The notes under the pieces are model-generated. The model did not search any database. It saw nothing but the letters and a program-made list of their open reading frames with translations, and was not told the DNA's origin. Position numbers and translations under genes: made by a program. 64,000 bases of DNA from Plazaster borealis (Eukaryota; Echinodermata; Asteroidea; Forcipulatida; Labidiasteridae), in the NCBI GenBank assembly GCA_021014325.1, contig CM037474.1, positions 20,082,488 to 20,146,487 of the forward strand. Direction: 5' to 3'. This document shows, in pieces, positions 35,301 to 47,900 of this stretch. Position 1 is the stretch's first letter; each line of letters begins with the position of its first letter.

Positions 35301-36684
35301 TTGTAAAATGAATACCATGAAACCACTTTTAATTGTCACCTCTTCTTTCTCCGTCAGTTGTAACTCAGGTGTGTGATTTCTCAGGATTTTTCCTGACTGC
35401 AGGATTTTCTCAAAACCTCTTTGAGCCTTCAAATTTTCTTGGAAGAAGTAAATCAATCACCAAAGGGAGAAAGAAATAGTCCACATTGTGTCCAGAGACC
35501 TGTAGCTTTATATTTCAGGTGATGCACAGAGTCTGTAAACGTCCTGAATTGTAACATTGTGGAGTTTCCGGGTCTAGAATAAGGAGGGGGGGGACAGGCC
35601 CGCAAGCCATTTTAAAAAGGAATTTCCACGTTCGTCCAACCTCAACCCTGGTAACCGTTATCAATAATTTTACTGTTTTAGTCAAATATAGTGTAGGACC
35701 AAAAGCAATTATATAAGTTTCTTCATAAAGAACAAGGATATTGAACTTAATATTTAAAATATAATAATTAAAGTAGATTTGTTTGCAGTTCATTACAAAA
35801 TAATTGACAGCGTATCTTTTTGTGGGACAACAAACTAATAAGTAGACTGCTATTATGCAGGGCATATAGTTTCTAAGTGCTATCTCCCCTACCTTTGGTA
35901 GCTTTTCATATTTGTTATTTCTGTATACTATTTCGTTCTTAGGTTTATACCTCAGAAACTCAAACACCTTGGCAGGCCAATAAGAGGGTTGGTTGAATCT
36001 CCAGACCAACCCCCTCCCTCGCTACCACACTAATTAAAAAATAATAATTGAAACAAAGATCCCACACATTATGCTGCGACAGGTAGACATGATGATTACC
36101 GCTAGGCAGACATCGAATACTTCACATAACGATAGTTTGGAGTACGCTTCGTGCATGAATACAATCAGCACCAGGTGTGACTCCATCGATTGGCATGTCA
36201 ACTTTTAATAATGGTCCACAGTTCCTGCATACATTTTAATTATAATAATATTGATCCAGAATTTGGTTCTTCTGGCAATTGGATCTCCGGTGGGAGTTTT
36301 AGCCGCGGACGCGGCAACTCATGTGTAGGTTTGTAAAGGTAGGATGGTGAATAGGAACCATTTACCCCCTTGACACAACTCCCCCCCTGGGGAAATTAAT
36401 TCCTGCACCAAGTAATTTGGAAGGCGTGAGCCAATGCTGTATGATAACAAGTGAGTTATGGAATGGTCTTAATTGCTTTGACAAGTAGCAGGTTATAGTG
36501 TGGAATGTCAGATGATCATCATGGAGACATAATAGAATCAGATTCATCCTTGAAGGATATGTTCCCTTGATAACTGGCATCATAAAAGGGATTAGTGTAT
36601 ACCCTTGTACTCCTCCTGGCCACATTACACTCTCTCATCAGTTTCTGTCAGCAGCACAGTATAAAGGAGATGTGTGGGGACTTT
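35301..36684. other. Intronic stretch with one long unassigned open frame
   Basis: The longest unexplained frame of the window lies on the minus strand (36009-35515, 164 codons). It has some hydrophobic stretches, no family resemblance and no promoter or splice support. A frame of this length is not unexpected by chance in 64 kb of A+T-rich DNA. Confidence 0.35.
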
Positions 36685-36872
36685 GTCATGTTAGTGCAAA
36701 AATGTTGTATCTCCTAAAGTAGCACTTACATTACAAGCAAGTTTGAAATTGTCAAAACGTTGTATCTCGCTTACAATAGCCACGATTTTCACACAAAACA
36801 AGTACGCGCCAAGATACAACTTTTTTGCACGGGGCCTCTCGGTGCGAGATACATCGTTTTTGCAGTGACACA
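36685..36872. mobile_element. Short MITE with GCAAAAATGTTGTATCTC ends
   Basis: The left TGTCATGTTAGTGCAAAAATG and TTGTATCTC is mirrored by GCGAGATACATCGTTTTTGCAGTGACA. Two more internal 'gttgtatctcgc'-type blocks occur, one inverted. It is 188 bp and non-coding. Confidence 0.65.
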
Positions 36873-37231
36873 ACAAATACTGTATACTATTAGAAATTGC
36901 GAGAGACAAAAAAGAATACTCCCCAAAACATCATCCTCATTTCAATTGCCGCAATCTGAAGTTACATATGAACATGCACTAGTTCATAGAACATTCACAA
37001 GTTCCTGAAAAACATTAACCTTTTTTCGTTGTTTTCACTCAAATGTGACAACCAATTTTGTGAAATGTTCACAGGTTGGCTGCCTGTACGGAATGGTCAT
37101 TGAAAACTAGAGGATGGGAATGAATCTACTCTTTTCAAAACAAATGATGTAATACCTTTACTATAAAACCAAATCTGTTTGTCAAACTATTTGGTGTTCA
37201 CATGGGAGCTACAACCCGTTCAAACTCGACA

Positions 37232-37645
37232 AAAGCCCTTTTCACACTATAGGTATTTCCCGGGAAATTCCCGGGAACTTTTGGTCGATCTGTTCACACT
37301 ACAAAAAAACTCCCGGGAATTTCCCGGGAATTAGCTTATTCCCGGGAAATAATTAACCCTGCTCAGCTAGTGAGAACAGAAGCGGGTTTAACTTACCCCA
37401 CCTTTTGCGTCCACTGTATTGAGACGTCATTAATCTCGAAAGGGCTGACCTGTTTACCACATTTCCTGGGGTTTGATCGCAAGTGTGAAACGACCGTGCA
37501 TATTCCTGGGAAATAGTACTCCCGGGAGTTACCAAATTGGGATAGTGAAAACGGTTCCTGGGGTGGCGGTGGGGTTAAAAACTCCCGGGATTTTCCCGAG
37601 ATTTTATTTCCCGGGAAATGGCTCTGTAGTGTGAAAAGGGCTTTA
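37232..37645. mobile_element. MITE with AAAGCCCTTTTCACACTA ends and many CCCGGG palindromes
   Basis: The terminal inverted repeats of 18 bp are near perfect (AAAGCCCTTTTCACACTA; TAGTGTGAAAAGGGCTTT). The interior has eight CCCGGG cores, mostly as TTCCCGGGAA, in the first 110 bp and last 130 bp. This gives a nested, strongly foldable structure. It is 414 bp with no coding content. Confidence 0.8.
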
Positions 37646-37799
37646 GAGAAATTGCCAAGAACAAACACCATTGTACCACTGCTAAGATTGTTGTGAATGA
37701 TGACAAAAAAAATCTTACATAGGTTTAAATGCATTCATGGTATTGGAGATTGGAGAGACAATTAATAGTATTGTTGTAGAGATGGCACATCGTCGTGCC

Positions 37800-38105
37800 C
37801 ACCCTTCTTCCAGGCATACACAGTCCTTTTTCCAGTAACAAAAGGTCGTAATTTATACAATGGCTCCTGCCAAAATAATATGGCATTACTGTTACATTTT
37901 TGCTGCTAGAATTACCCCAAAGAGATGTTTTCCCATTCCCATGCCGAATTTAACCTTCCTATGATGACTAATGAATGGCAGAAAACCGATCAAACTTTCA
38001 CGCTTAGTTTTCTTGAAACACAATTTTGCACATTAATTGCATGCGCCCTTTCTCAGGTAACTTTTTGTGACATCCTTCTTCCACGCACATGACAACATCC
38101 CGGTT
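37800..38105 (-). repeat. Repeat R7, inverted copy
   Basis: The reverse complement of 12640-12960 over most of its length ('tccttcttccacgcacat', 'gactaatgaatggc', 'aatggctcctgcc'). Confidence 0.65.
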
Positions 38106-39934
38106 GTGCTGATAGGTGAAACAACTAGGATTGGTAGTGCACATAAAAAAAAAAAACCCACTTATGGTGGATGAGTATGGGTTAACCCTGGTGTTTCACA
38201 TAGCAAACGCCCTTGTTTACAGGTTTCCTCAGGCTTGCAAGCTACAGTGATTAAGTTCACTTATGAGGCATTCTTGGTTTCATTACCAGAACTATATAAT
38301 AATAATAATGACCAACATTTGGCACTAATAACCCTATCAGCAGGGGAGATGCCAGAAATGGCAGAAATCTTTCAGAAAGCTTTGCTAGACCCTTCCCAGA
38401 CCATTGAAACCAAAACTCTCTACCGATACACATTTTTAATCTCCAATGATGAGGGAGAATTTTTAGATTATGATGATGCACGAGAAAATATCTCTACCAA
38501 TTGTCTTCTGACCATTATAATACAAATTCTGCTCAAAAGTACTGTTAGCATCTTCACAATCATCTACTATGTTTCTCTCCAGTATACCCCTTACTGTTTC
38601 ATCATCCAGGCACCGTCTCTCCTCGCCACTCCCCCTTTCTCTGTCCCTCCTGAGTTCCGTTTCAACCTTCTACATGAATCCTCCTCAGTCTTAGTCACGA
38701 GTCTCAGATAATCTTCTTTATCCTTTCCACTTCTCTTCTTTATTCCAAACTTCCTTCTTATACCCATCTGGCCGAGACAGGATGGAACAAAGTGCAGAGA
38801 ACATTAGAATGGAATATTCAAATAAGTGTGAGTGCTTTCAACTCAATCGATATACAACTTTGTTGCAGCTTATTGATAAAAGTACCTGTAGATGCTGGAA
38901 GTTTTCTCAGATGATATCATCAAAGTTGGGGACATTTATGTGTCATTTGGATTGAGAAGTTCTTTGGAAACTTGAACTATCATTAGCTATCACTACCTAA
39001 GCTTTCAAGAACATATACTTGAAGGATGTTATCCTTTCTAATGCAGCGTAGATAGACAACAACTTCTACAAAATACTTGGACATCAAATTGGGGAACCAA
39101 AGAATAAAATACGAAAACAAATACTAACAATTGACAAAGCTGAGAGATTAAGAAACTGGAATGTTTGAAGTTGCTCCACTGTATCTTGTTTACTCTCAGA
39201 TGAAATAAACTGAAGTCATGAACAGGATAATAATGTGAAAGACAGGTTAAGATCAATGATGTAGCCTTCCTCTCAAGTCTGTCACACTGTCAAGCTGTAC
39301 TTGAAGAGACTGTTTGAACAATTCAAGGCTGTTCATAAGATGTATTTGTCCATCCATTCTTCGCCAGTAGCATCTCCCCTCCATGTCCAATCAAGAGCCT
39401 ATGACCTTCCCTACCCTTCACATGTGACAAACAGTTTGCCGCTGACGTGTTTGTGTTTGCTCCAAACATCTTTTCTTCGTCCCAAGCCGTAATGATGAAA
39501 ATTGCACCAAAGACGCCTGCAGCAGCCAAGAAGCTAATTCAAGTCTAATGTAATTTACCGCTCTGCGCATTTCGCAAAGGGGAGGTGACGAACGCTATTT
39601 TAGGGAATGGAATTCAATTGCGTCAATTTTCCTCGACGCGAATGAGGAACATGTCGTACACGCCATTATTAAAGAGTGCTATGGGTATAGCGCAGGGTGA
39701 AATCTTGCCTCATTTAGGGCTCTGCTCTCGGGGCATTTTCATTGTCTGTGCACGGCTGTTTTTAATCATTTTTTACTTATTTTTGTTTTATAGTTTGTGA
39801 CAGTCTTGTTATTCTGAAGTTCCAATGCAATTGATCAGGCATGGCGGAATAATCATAAGCAGTTGCACAGCATGTATGCATCAATGCATCACTTACAAGC
39901 ATATCTCCATCGCATGTTGCAGTCGTTCATTAAA
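38106..39934. other. Intronic stretch, nothing recognised
   Basis: Includes a 158-codon + strand frame (38235-38711) of biased composition with no family resemblance and no coding context. I treat it as chance. Confidence 0.35.
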
Positions 39935-40210
39935 GGAACAGTACATCATTGTTTTTGCAATAAACACACAATAAAGACAGCATGTGAAAATTTCATCGGT
40001 GAAAACAATTAAAAAACGCTGTATATTTTGACAGGGAGTTTGTGCACATTCATATTGAGATTATTTAAATTGCGGCAATCAAAATACGATGATTTAGGGG
40101 TCTTCAAATACTATTGCCTCAATAATGAAAGTATTTTAGACAGAAATAGTTGTCTGGAGGATTGGTATGAACTTAGAAATGAGTGAGCTTTCAAAACAAA
40201 ACTTCCCAAA
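39935..40210 (+). mobile_element. MITE-M copy, single internal unit
   Basis: Begins 'taaaggaacagtacatcattg' and contains 'aataaacacaca', 'gcggcaatcaaaata' and one unit 'ttgtctggaggattggtatg'...'gagtgagctttc'. It corresponds to the family at 50000-50525 and 57515-57860. Confidence 0.6.
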
Positions 40211-42481
40211 TGTACTGATAATAACAAATCCTGTACTTTGCTTTGAATTGAAGACATGTATATTTCAATTTCAAGTTTTAAATCATGAAATTGTTGTTGA
40301 CTTATCTCAGAAATAATCAGCAAGCATACAGTAAATCATGTTTTATGGAAAGTGTTCTTACAGAAAACTTAGGAAATGTGTTTCCTTTGTTGTCAGTTTT
40401 CATGCAATTTCTCAATAGCCCATATATGCATGTCCCAATGTGCACGATCGGCGCCAAAGGATTCTGGGTGGAATCGGAGTCCAAGCAACACCAGCAACCA
40501 TCATTTCTCTCTGATTTTAAAGTAATGCGTTACACAGCTATAAAACCTGGCATAGTTACACGTAAACTACAGCACGCGTCCATATTGACTGTTTGATTGA
40601 TTGTCTAATGGTAGTTGGTTTCCCACGATGCATTGCAGTATAGTTTTAATATGGCGCGTGTGCGTATGGCCTATTAGTAAACAAATAATGCTGGTCATCA
40701 CTTCAGATGCAGCAAATTAAAACAAATGTTTGATTTTGTCCTCAATTCACTATCGACTAATTTGCACATTTGCATGTGCCGTAGTGTGATACAGTTTCAG
40801 ACTCCTCTGCTTCCCAGTTATGTCGTATCTCTGGGACGGGCAAACTCAACTCTTTGGGGACTGTTGATGATGTGTAACCGTACCCACAATCTTGTAAATT
40901 ATCGATCTAAATGTACTTCTCTTCACATCTATTACAACCCAGCTCTGTCTTGGGACACTTATTATTACCGGTTATCAGTTTTACTGATCATCAGCAATTA
41001 AATTCCTGTCTGTATAGTCCTGAGTTACAGTCTAGGGAACCTCGTCTCTTTACTCAGCTGGGTCTTCACCCTATTCATCATTCCTCATCCTTCCATCTTC
41101 CTCCATCGGTCATATTGTAATCTAAACCCTCCAAATTGTTTCAGACCTTTCTCAAAGTCACCAGATTCCAATCAATTTCCATTTGTTCTCTCTCCTGGCT
41201 TGATGATGTTGTCGCCGGCTTGATTTAAAGAGAAGACACAACTTGGCATGATGTTTAGAATCATTGTCATGGAGTGATGTATTATGCTTCATCAGTGGTG
41301 TTTATCATTTCCCTTATAAAGGGAGTTACATCACGCTCTGATCTTTCTCCAATTTGAAGGGCAGAAATAAATTGTTTAACTTACCAGGCAGTTATCAGGG
41401 GTTATATAATCGTTTTAAAGCATCTTGCAGATTTCAGATACAGCACATTCATACAGCGTGCTCAGATTAAAAGAAAGAAAGAAAGAAATGAAAAAAGAAA
41501 GGGAAAAAAACCCACCCCAAAACACCAAAACAACAAATAATGTTTTTCATGTTATTCTAACAAAATTTGCCTCTTTGCCGAACAAAATATTTAGTATAAT
41601 AACAATTAAACCTTATTTACTAGGCACTACACTAAACCAGTTTTATGAAATTCCTATCAATATTTTAATAAGGACCTTCAGTACTGAACGGACGAATTGA
41701 ATGTATCTTTTAAGTTTAAGATTACAATGGAAATTCACAGACTGCATTTTGTCATGTCCAAACCGCAAGCAATAAACTGAATTTATTAGTGAGTGTATTG
41801 TCTGTTTCAATCAGAAGCCATTATAGTTTACAAGGCTGTAGTTTGGGCCGCCACTGTATGAGCCAACAAACTTTCTTATATCCTAGGTCATCAATAAGCA
41901 ATAAAGTTAAAAGCAATCATGTTCATTGCATATTTCAACTTTTCAAGTTTGTTTTAGTGAAGAATTTTCCACCCAAGAGATCCAATGCAATTAAATTTAA
42001 CAGACATTTATTCCATGTGGACAATAACAATTATATTTACATTTATAAATAATAAGAGGACAGATGTTTTATTATAAACTTGGAACAATATTTATTATTC
42101 TATGTATACAGGAAGACTACAGGTGCATTATCAAGTAGGAAAACACATATAGGCCTACACTGATGTTATACTGAGTTGTTTAACATCCTCAGAATAATTT
42201 GATTGTTAAATCATTTGGAGAGTATTAGTGTGTTTTTCTCATCCGTTGAGGCAATTTGACTAAAGTCAAATATTATACCAGAACCTGTCCTCCAAAAAAC
42301 ATTTCCATCTGTAATATTGTCAAAGTTCAATGTATCCAATTGAAATGTACTTTGTGTCAATTATGCAACTTTTTGAGATTTACAAGAAAACCAATAGATG
42401 AATACAAATTATGAGATATCAATTCTTAGGATTTGAAGCATTGAATGGTCGGAAGACTATTGAAGTTATTGTTTGAGATGA
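40211..42481. other. Intronic stretch, nothing recognised
   Basis: Frames such as 40726-41001 and 41425-41700 have no domain resemblance. A short purine-rich AAAG run occurs near 41470-41500. Confidence 0.4.
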
Positions 42482-42715
42482 GTGGCGTGTCGTGGCCAGG
42501 TAGTGCATTCTACTCTACCAGCCAGGCTCCTAGTGGATGATGCCCATGCCTACATCCTTGGACTGTGAAGGGGGTAACCCTGTTTCAGCCATGGAAGTAG
42601 GTGGCAACGTGCCCCTGGTGTCAGGTGATTTGGGTCGACAGCCCAAATCAGTGAAGTGTAGCCCTCATCTTGAAGTGGCCGTCTAGCCTTGTGATGTTAG
42701 GCGATTTCTCATAAT
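42482..42715 (+). repeat. Repeat R5
   Basis: Starts 'ggcgtgtcgtggccaggtag' and contains 'ctcctagtggatgatgccca'. Its first 100 bp recur inverted at 59106-59205. It lies between unique DNA and the SINE-2 head, and the class is unknown. Confidence 0.55.
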
Positions 42716-42771
42716 TGTTTTTTGTTTTAAGACACAGTGTAATGAAATCTCTTATAAGTTGTGATGCTTCT

Positions 42772-44156
42772 GGCATGTCTTTGGCCGAGCGGTCAACACT
42801 GGACTCAAGCTCTGGTGTTTCTGATCAGCAGGGTGTGGGTTTGAATCCCGGTCTGAAACTTGTGTCCTTAAAGTCCCCATCACATCGAACTCGTTCTCAC
42901 TACGTTCTGAAAAAATGTAGCCGAACAGTCTTAAACTGTGTGCAAATAGAGTAGATGTAATGGCAACTTTTTACGGTCTGTTTACTAACTTCATGGGCAG
43001 GATTGGATGAGTTTGATCGGGTATGGTGCTCCAGAACTTTGAGCCTGCTCAAAATGTTCGGGCGACCACCCGTTCTGCAATTAGACGGAGTGGCAACGTA
43101 CTTTATACAAGATGGATAGTACTACGAACGGAATAGCCGTACTTGGATCGTACTAGGGACGTGCTATGACGTGGTGTGGTCGGGTGTCAATTGGTTCCAC
43201 GTGTGCACACAGACCGGGACAGTTCATAGGAATGTTCACCCTTTTACAGACAGACCCAACTCGACCGCATTACGTCCTTAGTGCGTCGTTATTCCGTCTA
43301 AAGACGATCAAAACAAAATAACAAGTTCTGATCAAGTTTGCAACACGTTTCTACAAAGTTATAAAAGTTTGCAGTACAATCAGACAAGGTATGGTATAAA
43401 CAGGGACCGTTTTCTCACTGGTTCATCATTTGGGCACAATATTTTTACAGTTTACATCTGTTCCTGACTAACGAGAATGAGGACTGGCAGAAACGTGCTG
43501 GGTTTTTATAGCTGTCAGGCCAGGACATGATTACAATTACGTTCTGAACGGGAGATGAGGACATGGTCAAAACAAGTTAAACTGTCTGTGAACGAGGTGA
43601 ACTAGTTTGAACGGATTTCGACGTATAAGTAGAACTAGTTACAAACCGGTTTAAACTGACTACAGACGGGCTTGGACTTTTACCCAATCTGAACTTGATA
43701 TAAACGGATAAAGACGAGATGGACGTATCAAGAACTGTTTATGAACTAACTCGGGTCACATTATTGACACTGTCCGGCCAAAGCTATACGTTCTAGCCAG
43801 ACAATTTTTTTAGGACGGTTTGGGACATTTTGAGAACTAGTTTGGTGTGACTGAGGCTTAAGCAAGACACTTAACCATTGGTGCATCGTCCTTCGGATGG
43901 GACGTAAAGCCGTAGGTCTTGTGTGTTGTGTAATGCACTTAAAAGTACCCTGTACACTTAAGAGAAGGGGGTTTGCTCCGGTGTTCCTGGTATGGTTGGC
44001 TGCAGATTGTGCCACAGCACTTTGTGAACCATTTGCTATGTAAATATATGGGTCTTATATTATAGCTCCGCATACCTTGTAGAAAAAAATTGTTCAGCGC
44101 TTTGAGACACCCTTGGGTGTGATAAAGAGCTTTTAAAGAACTGTTTATTATTATTT
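42772..44156 (+). mobile_element. SINE-2, tRNA-derived, split by a TTAA element
   Basis: The head has A-box-like TGGCCGAGCGGTCAACAC and B-box GGGTTTGAATCCC. The second half from 43862 continues 'gcaagacacttaaccatt' and ends 'ggtgtgataaagagc' and (TTA)n. The minus-strand copy at 59760-60046 reads through the split point without interruption (GTGTCCTTAAGCAAGACAC), proving the insertion. Confidence 0.85.
42872..43857. mobile_element. 986-bp TTAA-flanked element (piggyBac/Kolobok-like, non-autonomous)
   Basis: Flanked by TTAA at 42868-42871 and 43858-43861, with the undisrupted site known from another SINE copy. Imperfect inverted repeats extend roughly 55 bp: left AGTCCCCATCACATCGAACT-CGTTCTCA against right (inverted) GCCTCAGTCACACCAAACT-AGTTCTCA, followed by A-rich and 'gccgaacag/ggctagaacg' blocks. 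The interior is richer in G+C and CpG than its surroundings. It contains many degenerate 'gaact.gtt' and 'aacgg' motifs but no transposase-like frame. I recognise no named family. Confidence 0.8.
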
Positions 44157-44159
44157 TGA

Positions 44160-44557
44160 TTCTGAAAAGAAACAGTGGTGTAACAACTCAACATTTCGAT
44201 CAGTATGCTCCGATTGTCTTCAGGAGCAATATTTGCAAAATGAATATATTTCATTCACTTTTTCACTATTTCATTTACATCATACAGAAGAGAATGAACC
44301 CCCTGACTGCAACACATTTAAACTGCTTATACAGGTTTTGTCTTCAAACCATTTATTTCATTTGCTCTCCTCTGTACAGTGATCAGTAACTACAATATTT
44401 AAATTGTTGTTGAGGGATCCTTTATGTTTAAATTAACCACTCAGACATGAACTCCTTTACCAAACAATTCCCAGAAATGATCTTCAATGTGGATACGAAG
44501 GATGAACACTGACGGCAATCCTCGAGTAGAGCAATCCATAGCTTATCACTACCTGGA
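44160..44557. other. Intronic stretch, nothing recognised
   Basis: Unremarkable A+T-rich sequence between the SINE-2 tail and the minisatellite. Confidence 0.4.
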
Positions 44558-45200
44558 TTTCAATTTGAAAGCTCACTGATTATCAAGTTTATACAAGTAC
44601 CAATCCTCTAAAGAAATAATTCCATCTGAAAGCTGACTGATTCTAAAGTTTATACCAGTACCAATCCTACAAATTAAAGTATTTCCATTTGAAAGCTCGC
44701 TGATTATCAAGTTTATACAAGTACCAATCCTCTAAAGAAATAATTCCATCTGAAAGCTGACTGATTCTAAAGTAAATGCCAGTACCAATCCTCCAAAGAA
44801 CTGAAAGCTCACTGCTTATCAAGTACATAATCCTCCAAAGAAATGTTTCCATCTGAAAGCTCACTGATTCTAAAGTTCATACCAGTACCAATCCTCCTAA
44901 TTAAAGTATTTCCATCTGAAAGCTGACTGATTCTAAAGTTCATACCAGTACCAATCCTCAAAGAACTGAAAGCTCACTGATTATCAAGTTCATAATCCTC
45001 CAAAGAAATATTTCCTTCTGAAAGCTCACTGATTATAAAGGTCATACCAGTACCAATCCTCTAGAGAATTATTTCAATCTGAAAGCTCACTGATTCTAAA
45101 GTTCATACCAGTGCTAATCCTCCAAAGAAATGTTTCCATCTGAAAGTTCACTGACTCTGAAGTTCATAACAATCCTCCAAACAAATATTTCCATCTAAAT
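44558..45200 (-). repeat. MITE-M-derived minisatellite, about 11 units
   Basis: Units of about 40-65 bp repeat 'gaaagctcactgattctaaa', 'gttcataccagtaccaatcc' and 'tccaaagaaatatttccatc'. Several units lack the 'accagtacc' part, giving shorter variants. On the minus strand the same unit forms the 5-unit array at 50180-50480 and occurs singly in other MITE-M copies. The array is therefore an expansion inside one transposon copy. Confidence 0.9.
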
Positions 45201-45439
45201 TACTGTCATAGTTGAGAAAATAGATGACTCCTCAAATCACTTAAATAATTATTTATTTCAATAAATGACGCGAAGTCCCTGACAAAATACAAACCCTTTT
45301 TAGTTAGTTTGACTAAAGCTTGACCATCAATATTGATGAAATTTGGACAAGTTGGTCAAAGGGTTATGTTTAATGAAAACTATATGTTGAGGGAAATGAA
45401 TTAATTCTACCAAAAGCCAATGGGGAATATCCCTTTAAG

Positions 45440-46720
45440 ATGCCGCATGTAGTTGAGCCTCATGGCTTGGACGTCTAAAGTTATCAACACCTATGGATGG
45501 AGATAGGCTTGATAGCATTTCATTATAATACTCTGTCACTTTGTTTTCTTTTAAAACTGTATCCTTTGGGATTTTTTAACCAGTGGTGACTCTTTATGAA
45601 TTCATAAGTTTCCCTTTTGTGACATGTGCTGACCCTATACTGATCACGGTCACATTAGATTGCACTTAAGAATTCTCAGACACTAATATTACCCTCTGAT
45701 AAAAATAGTTTTGCATTGTGAAGCTTGACTTCCCTAAGATGATCGGTTCAATCGGTGCATGTCATCCAGCCATGTCAAGTGTATTATAAACAATAAATGC
45801 TTCATGTTAGTCAGCAAAGGTTTTATAGTTTGGCACCTGTGTGCGTCTAATGTAATATCACTCCTCCATAATGTTTCTCCCACTAATAAGAATCTAGAAC
45901 TGTGAGGATGTCGCACCCTTCTTCAATTTCATTAGCCATAAAGCCTCGATATCCGGGTATATGATAGACTTTCCCTTTGATGTGGCCATGTCTGTTGCTT
46001 CAAGTTCATCCCAGCATCCGTCAATTGGTAATACAACCGAGACGGTTTCCTCTCCTTAGCCCAAGTCAGGAGACAGAAATCACAATGGAAGTAATTGCAC
46101 AGGCTGTGTGTTAATTGAGACTGCCTAATGAAGCAGCGGGGAGGCATGCTGGCTTGCAGTGTGCCGGATCGATAGTATTGAACGGTGTAGCTCAACCATG
46201 CTGACACCGCCGACAATGCTATGACTTTCCCAAAACATCTATAATGCTCCCTTATTTTTTCCCCCTGCTTTCTTCTCTTTGATGTTCTGAAGGACAGCTC
46301 TCTTGTTCTTGTACGATATGGGTGATTGAGTGCAATAGGAGGTCTTGTGAATTGGTTATTGAAAACCGATTATGGGCCCAAACAGAAGAGGAAGTCGATA
46401 GAGCAGCAATAGGGAACGATGGAGCAAGAGGAAAAACGGCAGAGAAAAAGAGAGAAAATCAATTGGTTAGTGAAGCTTGGATGCCGATAGACTTGCCAGA
46501 GTGATCTTTCTCTTGTAGTTGCAGTCAGTGTTACACATTTACGAGGCCATGCTCGGCTATAACGGGTCAACATTTGCGGCATCTTGGCTCTTGTTTTTGA
46601 CCGACTATTTCACTCCTTGGTTAAAAGGAATTTCATCTGGGACGATGGCTGTTCAACTTGAAGTTGAGGAATGACCCAGACTGATAACTTGATCCTTCTA
46701 TAATTTATGATGATTCTGTT
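45440..46720. other. Repeat-poor intronic block
   Basis: About 1.3 kb of balanced composition with none of the dispersed families. There is no open frame with splice support. Such islands in a repeat-filled intron are candidates for regulatory DNA, but this is inference from repeat absence only. Confidence 0.35.
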
Positions 46721-47329
46721 GTCTTTTAATGATCCCAAATCAGATGCTTCTTTGCATCAAACTAGCTCAACAAACTCTACATATCAGATATTTCTCAATG
46801 CCAATGTAACAATTTCGTATCGACACAGACAAAAGTTAGACTAATATGATCCTCTTTGGTCAAGTCATTTTGTAATGAATTTTACTATGCATACACTCAT
46901 ACAGGCCTTAACTGTTATATCGCTGCATAAGTTTTCAGGATGACAATTGTCTTTAAAATTTTTGGAATATCAACATCGCCTTTGAGTTTTGCTTGAAAAT
47001 TATTTACTGGTTGCATGATTTTGGTATGAATGAATCCTATTTTTTCTGACACAAGTAATTATTTTCTTTGCAAATTGGGTGTCTTAGGGCAAATTAGGCA
47101 TTTGTATCAAACATAGCAGTGTTTATATAATTGTATAATTTGTTGTCCTTAGAATGGTAGTATTATTGGTATACAAATCTTTTCATCATTTCATAAAAAT
47201 GTTAAGCACTATTTTCCACTTGACACACATTGAAATTTGTTAAACATTGCTGACTTCTATTTAACAAATATTATACTATGAGTCAACAGTGAATTAAATT
47301 AAAGGCATTTATTTGAACTTTCTTTTTCT
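46721..47329. other. Intronic stretch, nothing recognised
   Basis: A+T-rich sequence without repeats I can match. Confidence 0.4.
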
Positions 47330-47900
47330 TAAGAACTATTGGACAAACATTTGATTGTTTTCCATCAGATTGGAACAATTTAACCTGACTGTTGGTTTAC
47401 ACATAAGACATGGGAGACCTTGGTACATTTTATCATGAAAAAAGTACAGGTTTGATGATTGAATTCCACATACCCTGCCCATATTACGACATGACTGACC
47501 AAGGGAACAGTCTGTCCGTGAGCAATATCCCTTCAAGGCATCCATGCATCGTCTTAAAGAACCAATTACCTCATCAATTTACTCAAACCGACATGCAGTT
47601 GTGCATCTCATGATGCAACAATCCTGACAAGGTGGACCATTTCCACATGGCTAGCCGTAACGCCTGGTTCAATATCGGCATAGCCCACACGGTGGCATTC
47701 TGCGGCTTTTCAGGTATTTTAATGGGAAATCAGGTTGCTTTGCTGATGTCATCGTTGCCATGGCAATGGGCTTGTTCAGGTCAGTTGAGAACATGATGAA
47801 GGGGAACACTTCCTGAGCTACAAAGGCTGAGGTTCTTCTAAAGAGCCTTCTTCGCTATTCAAGTCGCCTCAAACCCAATTGCCTGCATAATTTCCTTATT
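47330..47900. other. Repeat-poor intronic block with a 47-codon frame
   Basis: Balanced base composition and no dispersed repeats. A small + strand frame begins in a good start context (ccacATGG at 47650) and runs 47 codons, MASRNAWFNIGIAHTVAF onward, to a stop near 47793. I recognise no family. It could be chance within a conserved regulatory block. Confidence 0.25.

Noticed and set aside
35515..36009. 164-codon minus-strand frame
   Set aside because: Longest unexplained frame, but with no family resemblance, promoter or splice context. Frames of this size are expected about once by chance in this much A+T-rich DNA.
38235..38711. 158-codon plus-strand frame
   Set aside because: Low-complexity and Ile/Leu/Ser-rich with no domain. 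It lies within the intron and no exon junctions were found.
41470..41500. AAAG-rich run as a regulatory element
   Set aside because: Simple low-complexity purine run with no further support.
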